Assembly: GCF_010119225.1 (NCBI RefSeq)
Contig: NZ_WNKF01000019.1
Coordinates: 1 to 64,000 of the forward strand
DNA from: Cyclobacterium roseum
GTDB taxonomy: Bacteria; Bacteroidota; Bacteroidia; Cytophagales; Cyclobacteriaceae
Length of the DNA: 64,000 nucleotides
Reading direction: 5' to 3'
How positions within the stretch are numbered: the stretch's first letter is position 1; the number at the start of each line of letters is the position of its first letter. Both the position numbers and the translations under genes were made by a program. This document shows positions 17,967-27,363 of the stretch, piece after piece. The notes under the pieces were generated by a model. That model was not told the DNA's origin and searched no databases. It saw only the letters and a program-made list of their open reading frames with translations.

Positions 17967-19736
17967 ATGCGTTTTATTCGTTTTTTGTTTTTATTGCTTT
18001 TAGCAATCGGGCCTGCTTTTCAAGGGGCAGTTCAGGCCCAGGATTATCTTTTAAGGGAGTTGGATGTCTCTAACCCGGCTGAAAATAAATTGGGCCTGGT
18101 TATGGAAGAAATTGCTGCCAATCAGGGATTTTATTTTTCCTACCAAAGCTCTTTGATAGATTTGGATGCAGGGCTGCCTTTTCAATCCTATCAGGGTAAT
18201 TTAGCCGGATTTCTTCAAAAAGTTTTTGGTGATTCCTACGAATTCAGGGAGCACGATGGCTATGTGATCATCCGCCATGCCCCAGGAAAACTGGATGCGG
18301 AACTTGAAATGGAGCAGGAAGGAAAGATGCTGCTGGTTAAAGGTAAGGTCAAGGACCTTCACAGTGGGGTAGCCCTTTCCACTGTCAGTATTTTTGAAAA
18401 AAATGGATCGGACTTTACCTTGTCTGATGCTGAGGGAGAGTTTGAGCTGAAGTTGAAATCCACTGCTCCTTCCTCCGTTTGGTTGAGCCTGCGCAAGGAG
18501 GAATACAGGGATACTTCCTTTGTCTTACTTCCTCCCGTGTATGTGGGGAGCCGCAGCCAGGAAGAAAGAAAATTTCGATTCTTTCCACAAAATGGGTCTT
18601 CCGAAAACCTGGAAGATAGTTTTTGGGGCGGGATGTTTATTGGGTTTCGGCAACGAATGCAAAGGCTAAACCTGGCTGGTTTCTTTGCAGAGAGTCCGGT
18701 TCAAATGTCTTTGACACCGGGCCTGAGTACACAGGGAGTATTCAGTAGCCAGATGATCAATAATTTTTCCCTTAACCTGCTGGGGGGCTACTCGGCAGGA
18801 GTGGAAGGCCTGGAGGTGGCTGGTCTTTTCAATATGAATCAAAGGATGGTCACCGGCATGCAGACTGCGGGGCTTTTCAACATGGTAGGTGGAAATGTTT
18901 CCGGTTTTCAGGCAGCCGGAATTTTCAATAATGTGTATGGTGACCTGACCGGATTTCAAGTGGCCGGATTGCTAAACAAGACAGGGAGTGATTTGGATGG
19001 TGCCCAGGTGGCTGGATTGGTCAACCAGGTGGACGGCAAGGCCCGGATCCAAATAGCTGGCTGGGCTAACCTTAGCCGGAGCACCGATGAGTTCCAGCTG
19101 GCAGGCCTGTATAACCACACGGAAGGGGAGGCAGGCAGTGCTCAAATCGCCGGAATATCCAATCATTCCGGAGGCAATGTAGCCTATCAACTTAGCGGCC
19201 TGATCAATAAGGCAGATACTGTTTCAGGGTTTCAGCTGGCGGGATTGGTGAATATAGCAGCCTCCAGTGATTATTCCCTGGGTTTGATCAATATCATTGG
19301 GGATGGGAAAAAAAGTATTTCTGTTGGTATGGATGAATCTTCCTTTGTGCAGCTCAGCCTGAGAACCGGAGGAAAGAAACTTTACGGGTTGTTGGGTACG
19401 GGGATAAGGCTGCATCCGATCACCATGTTTGGCCTGGACCTGGGATTTGGCTGGCATGCTTTCCGAAAAAAGTCTTATTTTATGGATATTGAGCTGGTCA
19501 ACCGATGGAGCAGTGATTTTGGTGGAATGACGAATCATTCTAATTCTTTACGATTCCTGCAGGGATATCAAAGGGGCCGCATCAACTATTTCGCCGGGCC
19601 TACCATGGCTTTTAGTATATTGGATCAGGCCTGGAACTGGCCGGTTTCCGGCTGGAAGATTACCGAAAAATACAACAGCAGGGGTTTATTTGCCCTGCAT
19701 ATTGGAATGATTGGAGGGGTGCAATATGTTTTTTGA
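17967..19736 (+). CDS. STN-domain surface-repeat protein linked to the sigma/FecR pair
   Basis: Protein of 589 residues from the ATG at 17967, which gives a signal peptide MRFIRFLFLLLLAIG...AQ; an ATG at 17922 overlaps fecR and lacks a signal. Domains in order: STN-like signalling domain (about 30-105; LGLVMEEIAANQGFYFSYQSS ... YVIIRH), a carboxypeptidase-regulatory-like beta-sandwich (about 120-185; VKGKVKDLHSGVALSTVSIF), then from about 270 to 430 nine or more repeats such as GMQTAGLFNM, GFQVAGLLNK and GFQLAGLVNI, and a C-terminal region related to that of the 15037 gene. No TonB plug or TonB-receptor barrel is present. The position after fecR suggests the STN domain signals through FecR. 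Confidence 0.82.
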   Translation: MRFIRFLFLLLLAIGPAFQGAVQAQDYLLRELDVSNPAENKLGLVMEEIAANQGFYFSYQSSLIDLDAGLPFQSYQGNLAGFLQKVFGDSYEFREHDGYVIIRHAPGKLDAELEMEQEGKMLLVKGKVKDLHSGVALSTVSIFEKNGSDFTLSDAEGEFELKLKSTAPSSVWLSLRKEEYRDTSFVLLPPVYVGSRSQEERKFRFFPQNGSSENLEDSFWGGMFIGFRQRMQRLNLAGFFAESPVQMSLTPGLSTQGVFSSQMINNFSLNLLGGYSAGVEGLEVAGLFNMNQRMVTGMQTAGLFNMVGGNVSGFQAAGIFNNVYGDLTGFQVAGLLNKTGSDLDGAQVAGLVNQVDGKARIQIAGWANLSRSTDEFQLAGLYNHTEGEAGSAQIAGISNHSGGNVAYQLSGLINKADTVSGFQLAGLVNIAASSDYSLGLINIIGDGKKSISVGMDESSFVQLSLRTGGKKLYGLLGTGIRLHPITMFGLDLGFGWHAFRKKSYFMDIELVNRWSSDFGGMTNHSNSLRFLQGYQRGRINYFAGPTMAFSILDQAWNWPVSGWKITEKYNSRGLFALHIGMIGGVQYVF

Positions 19737-19784
19737 TAGAGGGAAATTTATACGCTATCTGTCATCTGCTTTTTTATTTTTCCC

Positions 19785-19988
19785 ATGAACAAATCATTCG
19801 TTGTTCCCGTTTTCGAAATCCAGGCCAACGAAAGGAGCCTGAGTATAGACCTTTACAAGGAAATTGTTTATGAAGCGGTGGAATACGATAAAGCCGAAAA
19901 GATCATCCATGGGAAATAGGGTTTAAAAAACCTGGTGGTGGAAAACTGTAAAGACCTGGACGTACTTGGGCTAATGGTAAAGAAATGA
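19785..19988 (+). pseudogene. Broken small gene, related to the fragment at 33871
   Basis: An ATG at 19785 opens 44 codons (MNKSFVVPVFEIQANERSLS..., ending IIHGK) that end in TAG at 19917-19919. The same frame continues for 22 more codons (GLKNLVVENCKDLDVLGLMVKK) to TGA at 19986. The part from AVEYD to the end matches a fragment at 33871-33993 in which the stop is replaced by EDAK. The stop therefore interrupts a once longer protein. Family not recognised. Confidence 0.6.
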
Positions 19989-20001
19989 GGGGTTTATTTG
20001 T

Positions 20002-20044
20002 ACCTTACCTGTCTGACGGTTTTGAACCGTCTGACAGGTAAGGT
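20002..20044. repeat. REP palindrome upstream of the RAYT gene
   Basis: Inverted repeat of 20 bp per arm with a TTG loop (ACCTTACCTGTC-T-GACGGTT and AACCGTC-T-GACAGGTAAGGT). One central T:T mismatch interrupts the stem. The inner 25 bp (20011-20035) are identical to the inner 25 bp of the palindrome downstream of the transposase. Confidence 0.9.
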
Positions 20045-20077
20045 AAGGTATAGTAACTGCAATAAATTTCGAACCGT

Positions 20078-20665
20078 ATGAGCCTGCAAGAAAACAAACT
20101 GTACCATTTCTACAATCAGGGTAATAATCGGCAAAGGATTTTCTTCTCAAGAGATAACCATTTATACTTTCTCGAAAAGTTTAGAAAATATGTTTCGCCT
20201 CACTGTCAGGTACTTGCTTATTGCCTTATGCCAAATCACTTTCATTTTCTGATCAATACCATCAAAGACTCAATTGTCGAGATGCAAGTGGGAAGTTTGA
20301 TGGTTCCTGCTTTAAACAATGGATTCAGACAGTTGCTCAGTTCCTACGCACAGGCCATCAATAAACAAGAAGGGCGATCGGGTTCGCTTTTTCGTCAAAA
20401 AACAAAAGCAAAATTATTGGAAGACGGGGATGAGCATTATCCGCTTATATGTTTCCATTATATCCACCAAAATCCCTTACGGTCGGGTTTAGTTGGTAAA
20501 TTGGAAGATTGGGAGTTCAGTTCTTTTACCGATTATTTGGGTATGAGAAATGGTTCGCTATGTGATCAGCAGACTGCGATCGAGCTGCTTGATATATCAA
20601 AGGAGTTATTTTATCAAGAGTCCTATCGGGTAATTCCGCCTGATGTGTCAGAAACATTGTTTTGA
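20078..20665 (+). mobile_element. REP-associated tyrosine transposase (RAYT, Y1 HUH family)
   Basis: Y1 transposase of 195 residues related to IS200/IS605 TnpA. The HUH motif is His54-Phe-His56 in MPNHFHFLI, the conserved FRQKTKAKLL segment follows, and the probable nucleophile is Tyr121 in EHYPLICFHYIHQNPLRSGL, the usual RAYT context. The gene appears complete. It is flanked by matching palindromes at 20002 and 20673 that share a 25-bp core. These domesticated transposases move REP sequences rather than themselves. Confidence 0.92.
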
Positions 20666-20672
20666 TCGGTCT

Positions 20673-20705
20673 ATCGGTCTGACGGTTTTGAACCGTCTGA
20701 CCGAT
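20673..20705. repeat. REP palindrome downstream of the RAYT gene
   Basis: ATCGGTC-T-GACGGTT, TTG loop, then AACCGTC-T-GACCGAT. Same core as the upstream copy, same T:T mismatch position, with different outer arms. It begins 8 bp after the transposase stop codon. Confidence 0.9.
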
Positions 20706-20776
20706 TTAGAACTTCACTTTACAAAAAGACAAAACTCCCATCACATTAACGTTACATGACCGAAGTATCTTGTACG

Positions 20777-22402
20777 ATGTTTCGTTTTGTGAACGTTTGT
20801 TGCCTCATCGCTTGCTTCATACCATTGGGAAGAGCGTTTGGGCAAAATTCGGTCGATGTTTTGGATCGATTACAGCGTATTTCCGAGACCAACCCCAAAA
20901 AAGCCTATCAGCAGCTTTCGGATTTCCTTGAGCAAAATCCGCCCCTTAGCTTAGCCGAACAAGCCGATGCTACCTTTTTGGAGGGGCAACTCTTGATGGA
21001 ATTTGGCTTGTACAACGAAGCAACGACGAAGTTTTATGAAGCGGAAGGACTTTTTAAAATGATGGCCTGCACCGCTTGTCTGGCAAACGTCTACAACCAA
21101 ATTGGGAAGCTGTATTACAAAACGAAAAGCCTTTCAGCGGCGCTACAACGGCACAAAGCTGCGCTTCATTTATACGAGGAGGTGCAGGATATCCAGGGAA
21201 TAGCCCGGTCAAAAGGGCTGATTGGATCGATGTATGAGAAGTTGGGCGATTACACGCAGGCACTGGTTTATCAGAACGATGCCATTGAGTTGATTCGAGG
21301 TAGCGGTGATTCGACTGACTTGAGCATTCTTTTCGAAAACGTTGGCAGCATCTACGAGGATCTGGAAAAATACGATTCAGCCGAGCGCTATTTCCAGTTG
21401 GCCTATGCGCTAAATATCGCCATGGGAAACAAGTTGAATATGCCTGGGAATATCAATAATCTGGGGGATATGCGGAGAAAAACCAATCGAGCCGGGGAAT
21501 CACTTTCGTACTACGAAGAAGCAATCCGGATAAGTCAGGAGCTTGGAAACAACTATTTGGAACGAAGTGCTACGGTGGACCTGGGTAAGGCGTATGCGGC
21601 ATTGGGAGATTTTGAGAAGGCTTATGAACAGTTGGCCAAAGCCCGCAAATTGAGTGAAACGATTTTTTCCGAAGAAGCTGCACGGCAACTGGCCACACAG
21701 GAGTTTCACTATGAAATCAAAGAAAAACAGCAGGAAATAGCCCATTTGGAAGGTATTCATGTTTTCGAAACCCGAATTCGTTGGCTTTTATTGATTCTAA
21801 TTTTGACGCTATTGGGACTTGGATGGGGCCTGATCTCCCAGCAGCGGTTGAAAATGCGCACCACAAAAAGTACTTTAAAAAAGCAAGAGGAACTCCTGGA
21901 AATCAACGAACGCTTGATTCAGACCGAGAAGGAAAATATCAATCTCCTGGAAGCAAGAATGGCTGCCGAGGTGGGAGCCCAGCAGAAGGCGCTGTCTGCC
22001 CAAACCCTGCACGTGCTCGAGAAAAATGAAATACTCAAAGAAATCCAATCGAAATTGAAGGCTGCCCTGGAGCAAGATCCCAAGGAACAACGAAAGAAAC
22101 TTCGAAACCTCATGAAGCAAATCGACGCGAACCTGGGACAAGACAGCGACTGGGAAAGCTTCAAGCAGACCTTCGAAAACGTGCATCAGGATTTCTTAAA
22201 AAACCTCAACAGTCGAAACCCATCGCTCACGACGGGAGATGTCAAACTTGCCTGCCTGATGAAGATGAATTTGAGCAGCAGGGAAATCGCCGCAACCCTG
22301 GGAATCTCCATGGAAAGCCTGCGGATTTCCAGGTACAGACTCCGAAAGCGTTTGAAACTTTCGGAGGGCAGGGACCTGCAGCATTACCTCCACTGTTTAT
22401 GA
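20777..22402 (+). CDS. Membrane-anchored TPR regulator with LuxR-like helix-turn-helix
   Basis: Regulator of 541 residues (start 20777; an ATG at 20756 would add seven residues). A signal-like N-terminus (FRFVNVCCLIACFIPLGRAFGQ) is followed by about five TPR motifs (residues 70-300, e.g. ANVYNQIGKLYYKTKSLSAALQRHKAAL), one transmembrane helix (RIRWLLLILILTLLGLGWGLI, about 334-354), a coiled coil (LKKQEELLEINERLIQTEKENINLLEARM) and a C-terminal helix-turn-helix (GDVKLACLMKMNLSSREIAATLGISMESLRISRYRLRKRL). A periplasmic sensor joined to a cytoplasmic DNA-binding domain is implied. It is upstream of the phytase and receptor genes, which are its likely targets. Confidence 0.85.
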   Translation: MFRFVNVCCLIACFIPLGRAFGQNSVDVLDRLQRISETNPKKAYQQLSDFLEQNPPLSLAEQADATFLEGQLLMEFGLYNEATTKFYEAEGLFKMMACTACLANVYNQIGKLYYKTKSLSAALQRHKAALHLYEEVQDIQGIARSKGLIGSMYEKLGDYTQALVYQNDAIELIRGSGDSTDLSILFENVGSIYEDLEKYDSAERYFQLAYALNIAMGNKLNMPGNINNLGDMRRKTNRAGESLSYYEEAIRISQELGNNYLERSATVDLGKAYAALGDFEKAYEQLAKARKLSETIFSEEAARQLATQEFHYEIKEKQQEIAHLEGIHVFETRIRWLLLILILTLLGLGWGLISQQRLKMRTTKSTLKKQEELLEINERLIQTEKENINLLEARMAAEVGAQQKALSAQTLHVLEKNEILKEIQSKLKAALEQDPKEQRKKLRNLMKQIDANLGQDSDWESFKQTFENVHQDFLKNLNSRNPSLTTGDVKLACLMKMNLSSREIAATLGISMESLRISRYRLRKRLKLSEGRDLQHYLHCL

Positions 22403-22591
22403 TTCAAGATTTCTTAATCTTAGGTTAACACTTTTTAATAACCTAAAAATCAATATATTATCATCATTTTTTTGAAAACTGTTTCGGTTTTGTTAACGGT
22501 TTTTACTGGCCAGTGGGGCTGCATTCTTAACCGTTTGTTTCCTTTTTTATCCGCAGCTTTTCCGAATCTTGCAAGATAAAAAAAGTAAATT

Positions 22592-23680
22592 ATGCTCAAA
22601 AAACGAACGTATTATTTCTCATTTTTTGTTTTGTCGGGACTCATTGCTTGTAACGGGACTACCCAAAAAGGCAATGAATCAGCGGAAACTACTACCGAAG
22701 TCATCCAACCGCTTTACGTGAGTGACCCGGTCATCCATGATACCGACGATCCCGCTATATGGATCAATTCATCAAATCCAGATCAAAGTCTCATCATCGG
22801 GACAGACAAAGATTCCATCGGCGCCCTGTACGTGTTTGATCTAAGGGGAAAAGTCATCGACAGTCTGGTCAGGCGGGGTATTCAACGCCCCAACAATGTG
22901 GATGTGGGTTACGGGTTGCCCCTGGATAGGGATACCGTGGATTTTGCCGTCACGGGCGAACGCTTGACCTCACGTATTCGCTTTTACGCGCTTCCCGACA
23001 TGCAGGAAATCAACCCCGGAGGACTGGAGGTATATGCGGGAGAAACTGGCGAAGAATACCGCGACCTGATGGGGATTGCTGTGTACCAAAGCCCTAAATC
23101 CGGCAAAACCTATGTCATCGCAGGCCGAAAAAACGGACCGACCGATGGTACGTACCTCTGGCAGTACGAAGTGCGGGGAGCGGAGGGCGAGGTATCGCTT
23201 GAGCTGGTGCGAAAATTCGGAAATTTTTCCGGAAAGAAAGAAATCGAAGCCATTGCCGTGGATCAGGAGCTGGGCTATATCTATTATTCCGATGAGGGTG
23301 CAGGAGTAAGAAAGTACCATGCGGAGCCGGAGATGGGAAACGAGGAGTTGGCCCTTTTTGCTACCGAAGGATTTACCGATGATCACGAGGGAATTTCCAT
23401 TTACAAATCCTCCGCTACGGAAGGCTACCTGCTGGTGTCCGACCAGGGAGCCAATCTCTTTCACACATTCCCACGAGAAGGAAGTGATAAGGGGCCGCAC
23501 GATCATCCCCTCCTGGTTAAAATCCCTTTGAGTACCCTTTCCAGCGATGGCAACGAAGTCACGGCGGTAAACCTGGGAGGAGATTTTTCAAAAGGACTGT
23601 TTGTCGCCATGTCGGATGACAAGACCTTTCAGATTTATTCCTGGGAACAACTCGAAACGTACATCAACCAACAACAATAA
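22592..23680 (+). CDS. Beta-propeller phytase, lipoprotein
   Basis: Phytase of 362 residues that would release phosphate from inositol hexakisphosphate at the cell surface or periplasm. The lipobox LIAC places the lipidated Cys at residue 20. Family motifs: DDPAIW (52-57), GTDKDSIGALYVFDLRGK, NNVDVGYG, the DLMGIAVYQ blade and DDHEGISIYK. The acidic residues that bind calcium in this family occur in these blades. A TonB receptor gene follows 6 bp later, so uptake and hydrolysis genes are coupled. The 189-bp gap upstream has no other gene. Confidence 0.92.
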   Translation: MLKKRTYYFSFFVLSGLIACNGTTQKGNESAETTTEVIQPLYVSDPVIHDTDDPAIWINSSNPDQSLIIGTDKDSIGALYVFDLRGKVIDSLVRRGIQRPNNVDVGYGLPLDRDTVDFAVTGERLTSRIRFYALPDMQEINPGGLEVYAGETGEEYRDLMGIAVYQSPKSGKTYVIAGRKNGPTDGTYLWQYEVRGAEGEVSLELVRKFGNFSGKKEIEAIAVDQELGYIYYSDEGAGVRKYHAEPEMGNEELALFATEGFTDDHEGISIYKSSATEGYLLVSDQGANLFHTFPREGSDKGPHDHPLLVKIPLSTLSSDGNEVTAVNLGGDFSKGLFVAMSDDKTFQIYSWEQLETYINQQQ

Positions 23681-23686
23681 GTAATC

Positions 23687-26455
23687 ATGAAAAAACATCT
23701 ACGTTTATTTTCTTCCCTGTTGCTCTTTTTCCTGCTGGCAGGAAATGCATGGGCACAAGGAGTCTTGAAAGGACGAGTGATCGATGCTGAGAATCTTTCA
23801 CTTCCAGGTGCCAATGTGGTATTGACCGGTACCAATTACGGGACCATTTCCGATCAGAAAGGGGACTTTTCCATCTCCAACCTGCCGGAAGGTTCGTATG
23901 AAGTCAGTGTATTCTACCTGGGGTACGGACAGCTTTCCCAAAATGTGGAAATTCAAGCGGGGCTTACAACCACGCTGAACTTCAGAATGGACCAAACGGC
24001 ACTGGATGCAGCAGAGTTTATTGTATTTGGTAACCGTCTGAAGGGGCAGGCCAAGGCACTGAATCAGCAAAAGAACAATGCCAACATCACCAATATCGTC
24101 TCTTCTGACCAGATCGGGCGCTTTCCCGATGCCAACGTCGGCGATGCACTGAAGCGTATTCCGGGCATTACCATGCAAAATGATCAGGGAGAGGCGCGCG
24201 ATATCATCATTCGTGGAATGGCTCCGCAGCTAAACTCCGTGACAATAAACGGGGAACGAATTCCGTCCGCTGAAGGTGACAACCGAAATATTCAAATGGA
24301 CCTGATTCCCTCGGATATGATCCAAACGATCGAAGTAAATAAGGCAGTATTGCCCAGCATGGATGCCGATGCCATCGGAGGTTCGGTCAATTTGGTAACC
24401 CGTCAGGCACCGAATAATTTGAGAATATCTGGTACCGCTGCAAGCGGAATCAACTTGCTTTCCAATAAGCCCATTTGGACCGGGGGATTGGTTTTGGGTG
24501 ACCGCTTCCTGGATGACAAATTGGGCCTGATCCTATCGGGCTCCTACAACAACCACAACTTTGGCTCAGACAATGTGGAGGCTGTTTGGTACAATTCAGA
24601 TAATGGCGTGGCACTGGAAGAATTTGACATCCGGAAATACCTGGTGCAGCGTGTCCGAAGATCCGTAAACCTCGCAACCGATTTTAGAATCAATGACAAT
24701 AACCAACTGTTCCTATCCGGGATGTATAACCACCGAGATGATTGGGAAAACCGATTCCGAATGCGGGTAGGCAACCTGGATGATTCTTTTGATGACGGAG
24801 ACTTTACCGAGAGCAGTCCCAATGTATTCCAGACCAGAGGGAGGGTGCAATACCAGACCAAAGGAGGAATAGACGGTGGTAGAGTCGGGAACCGAAGACT
24901 CGAAGATCAGCGGGTTTATAACATGAGCCTGGGAGGAAACCATTTATTTAACCGACTAAAAATGGATTGGAGCGCCACTTATGCACGCGCATCCGAAGAG
25001 CGTCCGAATGAGCGCTACATTTCTTACAGGTCCTCCAATCAGGACGTATTTGTAGATTTAACCAATCCCGAATTCCCGAACGTCAATTTGTCCAATCCTC
25101 AGGATAATTTCGGGATTGGATTTCATGAGATTTCGGAGGAAAACCAGTTTACTTTTGACCGGGATTTGAATGCCAGATTGGATTTTAAATTGCCCTACAC
25201 CGACAAAGGAATTTTGCAATTTGGTTTGCGCTACAGAGGCAAGCGAAAAGAACGTCAGAATGACTTCTTTGAATTTGAGCCAATGGATGAAGACAGCTTT
25301 GGAGCAAGCGTCGGATCCGTCCCAAACAGAGACTACACCGATGCCAACTACCTGGCTGGATCCCAGTATCAGGCAGGATACTTTGCGACACCTGAATTCC
25401 TCGGAGGATTAAATCTGGGAAATTCCAGCCTTTTTGAGGGTACCGACTTGCCAGAGGAGTATGCACCCGGAAACTACACCGCTAATGAAAACATCACGGC
25501 GGCCTATGCGATGGCTGACCATCAGTTTTCGGATAGGTTTTCGGCTATTGCAGGTCTTCGCGTAGAAAATACAGCCATTGACTACCGGGGAAATAGCTTT
25601 AATATCGATGAAGAAACTATAAGCCCCACCGCTGGCGAACAGAATTACACCAACCTGCTGCCAGGCCTTCATTTGAAATACGATGCCGATGCCAACACCG
25701 TTCTCCGGTTTGCCTGGACCAATACGATTGCCCGGCCTAATTATTTTGACCTGGTGCCCTATGCAGAGTTTAGCCCGGATGATGAGGAATTGGCCCGGGG
25801 AAACCCAAACTTACGGGCAACCACGTCTATGAATTTTGATTTTATGGCGGAGCACTATTATTCCAGCGTCGGTATCCTATCTGCCGGTGCCTTTTATAAG
25901 GACATTGATGATTTTATTTACACGATTACTACCCAGGGATTTAATGATCCTGTTTTTGGCTCAAATCTAGAATACTCCAGACCAGAAAACGGCGGGACGG
26001 CCAGTGTATACGGACTTGAAGCATCCTTTCAGCGCCAAATATGGAGAGGGCTGGGGATTTACCTAAACTATACCTATACCCGGTCGTCCACCACAGGAAT
26101 AGAGGGAAGAGACAACGATGACCTGGTGTTGCCAGGTACGGCTGAGAACATGGTCAACGCTTCGCTATCCTACGAAACGGACAAATTGGTACTGCGACTG
26201 GCGCTCAACTACGCTTCCGATTACCTGGATGAATTGGGCGGGGAAGGCTTTGAAGACCGGTATTACGATCGACAGGTTTTTCTGGATGCAAACGCTTCCT
26301 ATGCCATCACACCAAAATGGCGACTCTTTGCCGAGGGGAACAACCTCACCAACCAGCCTTTGCGCTACTACCAGGGAATCCGATCACGCACGATGCAAAT
26401 GGAATACTACAACGCCCGGTTTAATTTCGGGCTGAAGTTCGATCTATTTGATTGA
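23687..26455 (+). CDS. TonB-dependent receptor of the phytase operon
   Basis: Outer-membrane receptor of 922 residues with a signal peptide (MKKHLRLFSSLLLFFLLAGNAWAQ). An N-terminal carboxypeptidase-regulatory domain (about 26-110; LKGRVIDAENLSLPGANVVL ... GDFSISNLPEGSY) is followed by a plug (IGRFPDANVGDALKRIPGI ... IIIRGMAPQLNSVTING, about 140-215) and a beta-barrel ending in FNFGLKFDLFD. It is of the single-component TonB type (no SusD), and the conserved plug phrase GRFPDxNVGDALKR(I/L)PGI is common in this group. It is transcribed with the phytase; substrate could be phytate or its products. A terminator follows at 26474. Confidence 0.94.
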   Translation: MKKHLRLFSSLLLFFLLAGNAWAQGVLKGRVIDAENLSLPGANVVLTGTNYGTISDQKGDFSISNLPEGSYEVSVFYLGYGQLSQNVEIQAGLTTTLNFRMDQTALDAAEFIVFGNRLKGQAKALNQQKNNANITNIVSSDQIGRFPDANVGDALKRIPGITMQNDQGEARDIIIRGMAPQLNSVTINGERIPSAEGDNRNIQMDLIPSDMIQTIEVNKAVLPSMDADAIGGSVNLVTRQAPNNLRISGTAASGINLLSNKPIWTGGLVLGDRFLDDKLGLILSGSYNNHNFGSDNVEAVWYNSDNGVALEEFDIRKYLVQRVRRSVNLATDFRINDNNQLFLSGMYNHRDDWENRFRMRVGNLDDSFDDGDFTESSPNVFQTRGRVQYQTKGGIDGGRVGNRRLEDQRVYNMSLGGNHLFNRLKMDWSATYARASEERPNERYISYRSSNQDVFVDLTNPEFPNVNLSNPQDNFGIGFHEISEENQFTFDRDLNARLDFKLPYTDKGILQFGLRYRGKRKERQNDFFEFEPMDEDSFGASVGSVPNRDYTDANYLAGSQYQAGYFATPEFLGGLNLGNSSLFEGTDLPEEYAPGNYTANENITAAYAMADHQFSDRFSAIAGLRVENTAIDYRGNSFNIDEETISPTAGEQNYTNLLPGLHLKYDADANTVLRFAWTNTIARPNYFDLVPYAEFSPDDEELARGNPNLRATTSMNFDFMAEHYYSSVGILSAGAFYKDIDDFIYTITTQGFNDPVFGSNLEYSRPENGGTASVYGLEASFQRQIWRGLGIYLNYTYTRSSTTGIEGRDNDDLVLPGTAENMVNASLSYETDKLVLRLALNYASDYLDELGGEGFEDRYYDRQVFLDANASYAITPKWRLFAEGNNLTNQPLRYYQGIRSRTMQMEYYNARFNFGLKFDLFD

Positions 26456-26473
26456 GAAAACGAACCTTAGCAA

Positions 26474-26514
26474 CCAAAAAGGGCTGTCCACTTGACTTGG
26501 GCAGCCTTTTTTGG
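26474..26514 (+). terminator. Terminator of the phytase-receptor operon
   Basis: CCAAAAAGGGCTGTCCA and TGGGCAGCCTTTTTTGG form a long stem with a short loop and T-run, beginning 19 bp after the receptor stop. Confidence 0.85.
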
Positions 26515-26627
26515 TTTTGGTATTCGCTTGTTTGTATCCACCGAATCCTGAAATTTTACAATTCCGTCATTTTTTCTTTACTTTCAGGGAACCTGAATTA
26601 GCTAACATGTGGTAAAATATAAAGCCG

Positions 26628-26860
26628 ATGAAAAATATCTTCTATTTAGCATTCCTTCTGCTTATTTGCCCGAATGCAACGGCTCAGGAAAGTACCTGGG
26701 AAATCTGGAAGAATTTGCACCGAATCGGGTCCCGTTTTCCGCCGAAACCTTCCGCGGATTTCATTACGGCACGATAGCCATTACCTACGACAGACTCGAA
26801 CTCCGCATATATACAGCAGATGGAAAATTGATTGATATGCTTGAAATCCAAAAGAAATAG
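26628..26860 (+). pseudogene. Frameshifted remnant of a small secreted protein
   Basis: An ATG at 26628 starts a typical signal peptide (MKNIFYLAFLLLICPNATAQ) but its frame ends at a TAG near 26777. The protein-like sequence continues in another frame of the same strand (KYLGNLEEFAPNRVPFSAETF ... GFHYGTIAITYD ... LIDMLEIQKK) to TAG at 26860. The two halves fit one exported protein whose middle was deleted or frameshifted. The C-terminal part resembles the closing region of secreted phosphoesterases, a weak impression only. Confidence 0.55.
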
Positions 26861-27363
26861 TAACGGGTGGCTTCACCTCGCTGTGCTTTTCATAGTGATT
26901 CATGAACCTTTCGCAAATCGGTAAAAAAACGCCACATCCCTGAGTAGAAGGGTACCGACACTCTCCTCCTGGGAGGGGAATGGCCAGCGTTTTCTCTGGT
27001 TCGGAAAGCCTACACAGCTAGATGGATCGAGGGTTTATTGCGCACAGCCCGAAGGGATAAATGTCCGGACGCAGTACGCATCCATGGGCTTTACCAACTC
27101 CCTTCAAATACGGCTGCCCGAAAGTAGAAAGCTTGATATAATACGATCCTATTATAAAGGTAAATTGATCGATTTTTTACGTTTCGATTATACTTTTCAG
27201 CCGACTATTAAGTTTTTTTTAATTCGTATTTCTGGAAGCTAACCCATGCCACACCGCATCATTGTTTGGCCTACTTTTGCCGCTGGGTTACAAAAGTACT
27301 TGTCCCCATTACCTTTTAATTCAGGTAGGTAACAGTCTATTAATCAAACAATACCAACGTTTT
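26861..27363 (+). other. Intergenic gap with no firm gene
   Basis: About 500 bp between the secreted-protein remnant and the second SusC gene. One + strand frame is open from about 26935 to a TAA near 27241 without a convincing start and without recognisable motifs (it includes GINVRTQYASMGFTNSLQ). This may be another decayed gene tail. The promoter of the SusCD pair should lie in the AT-rich last 200 bp. Confidence 0.3.

Noticed and set aside
26935-27242. Open + strand stretch upstream of the second SusC gene
   Set aside because: No ATG near its beginning and no recognisable motif, so only noted as part of the gap.
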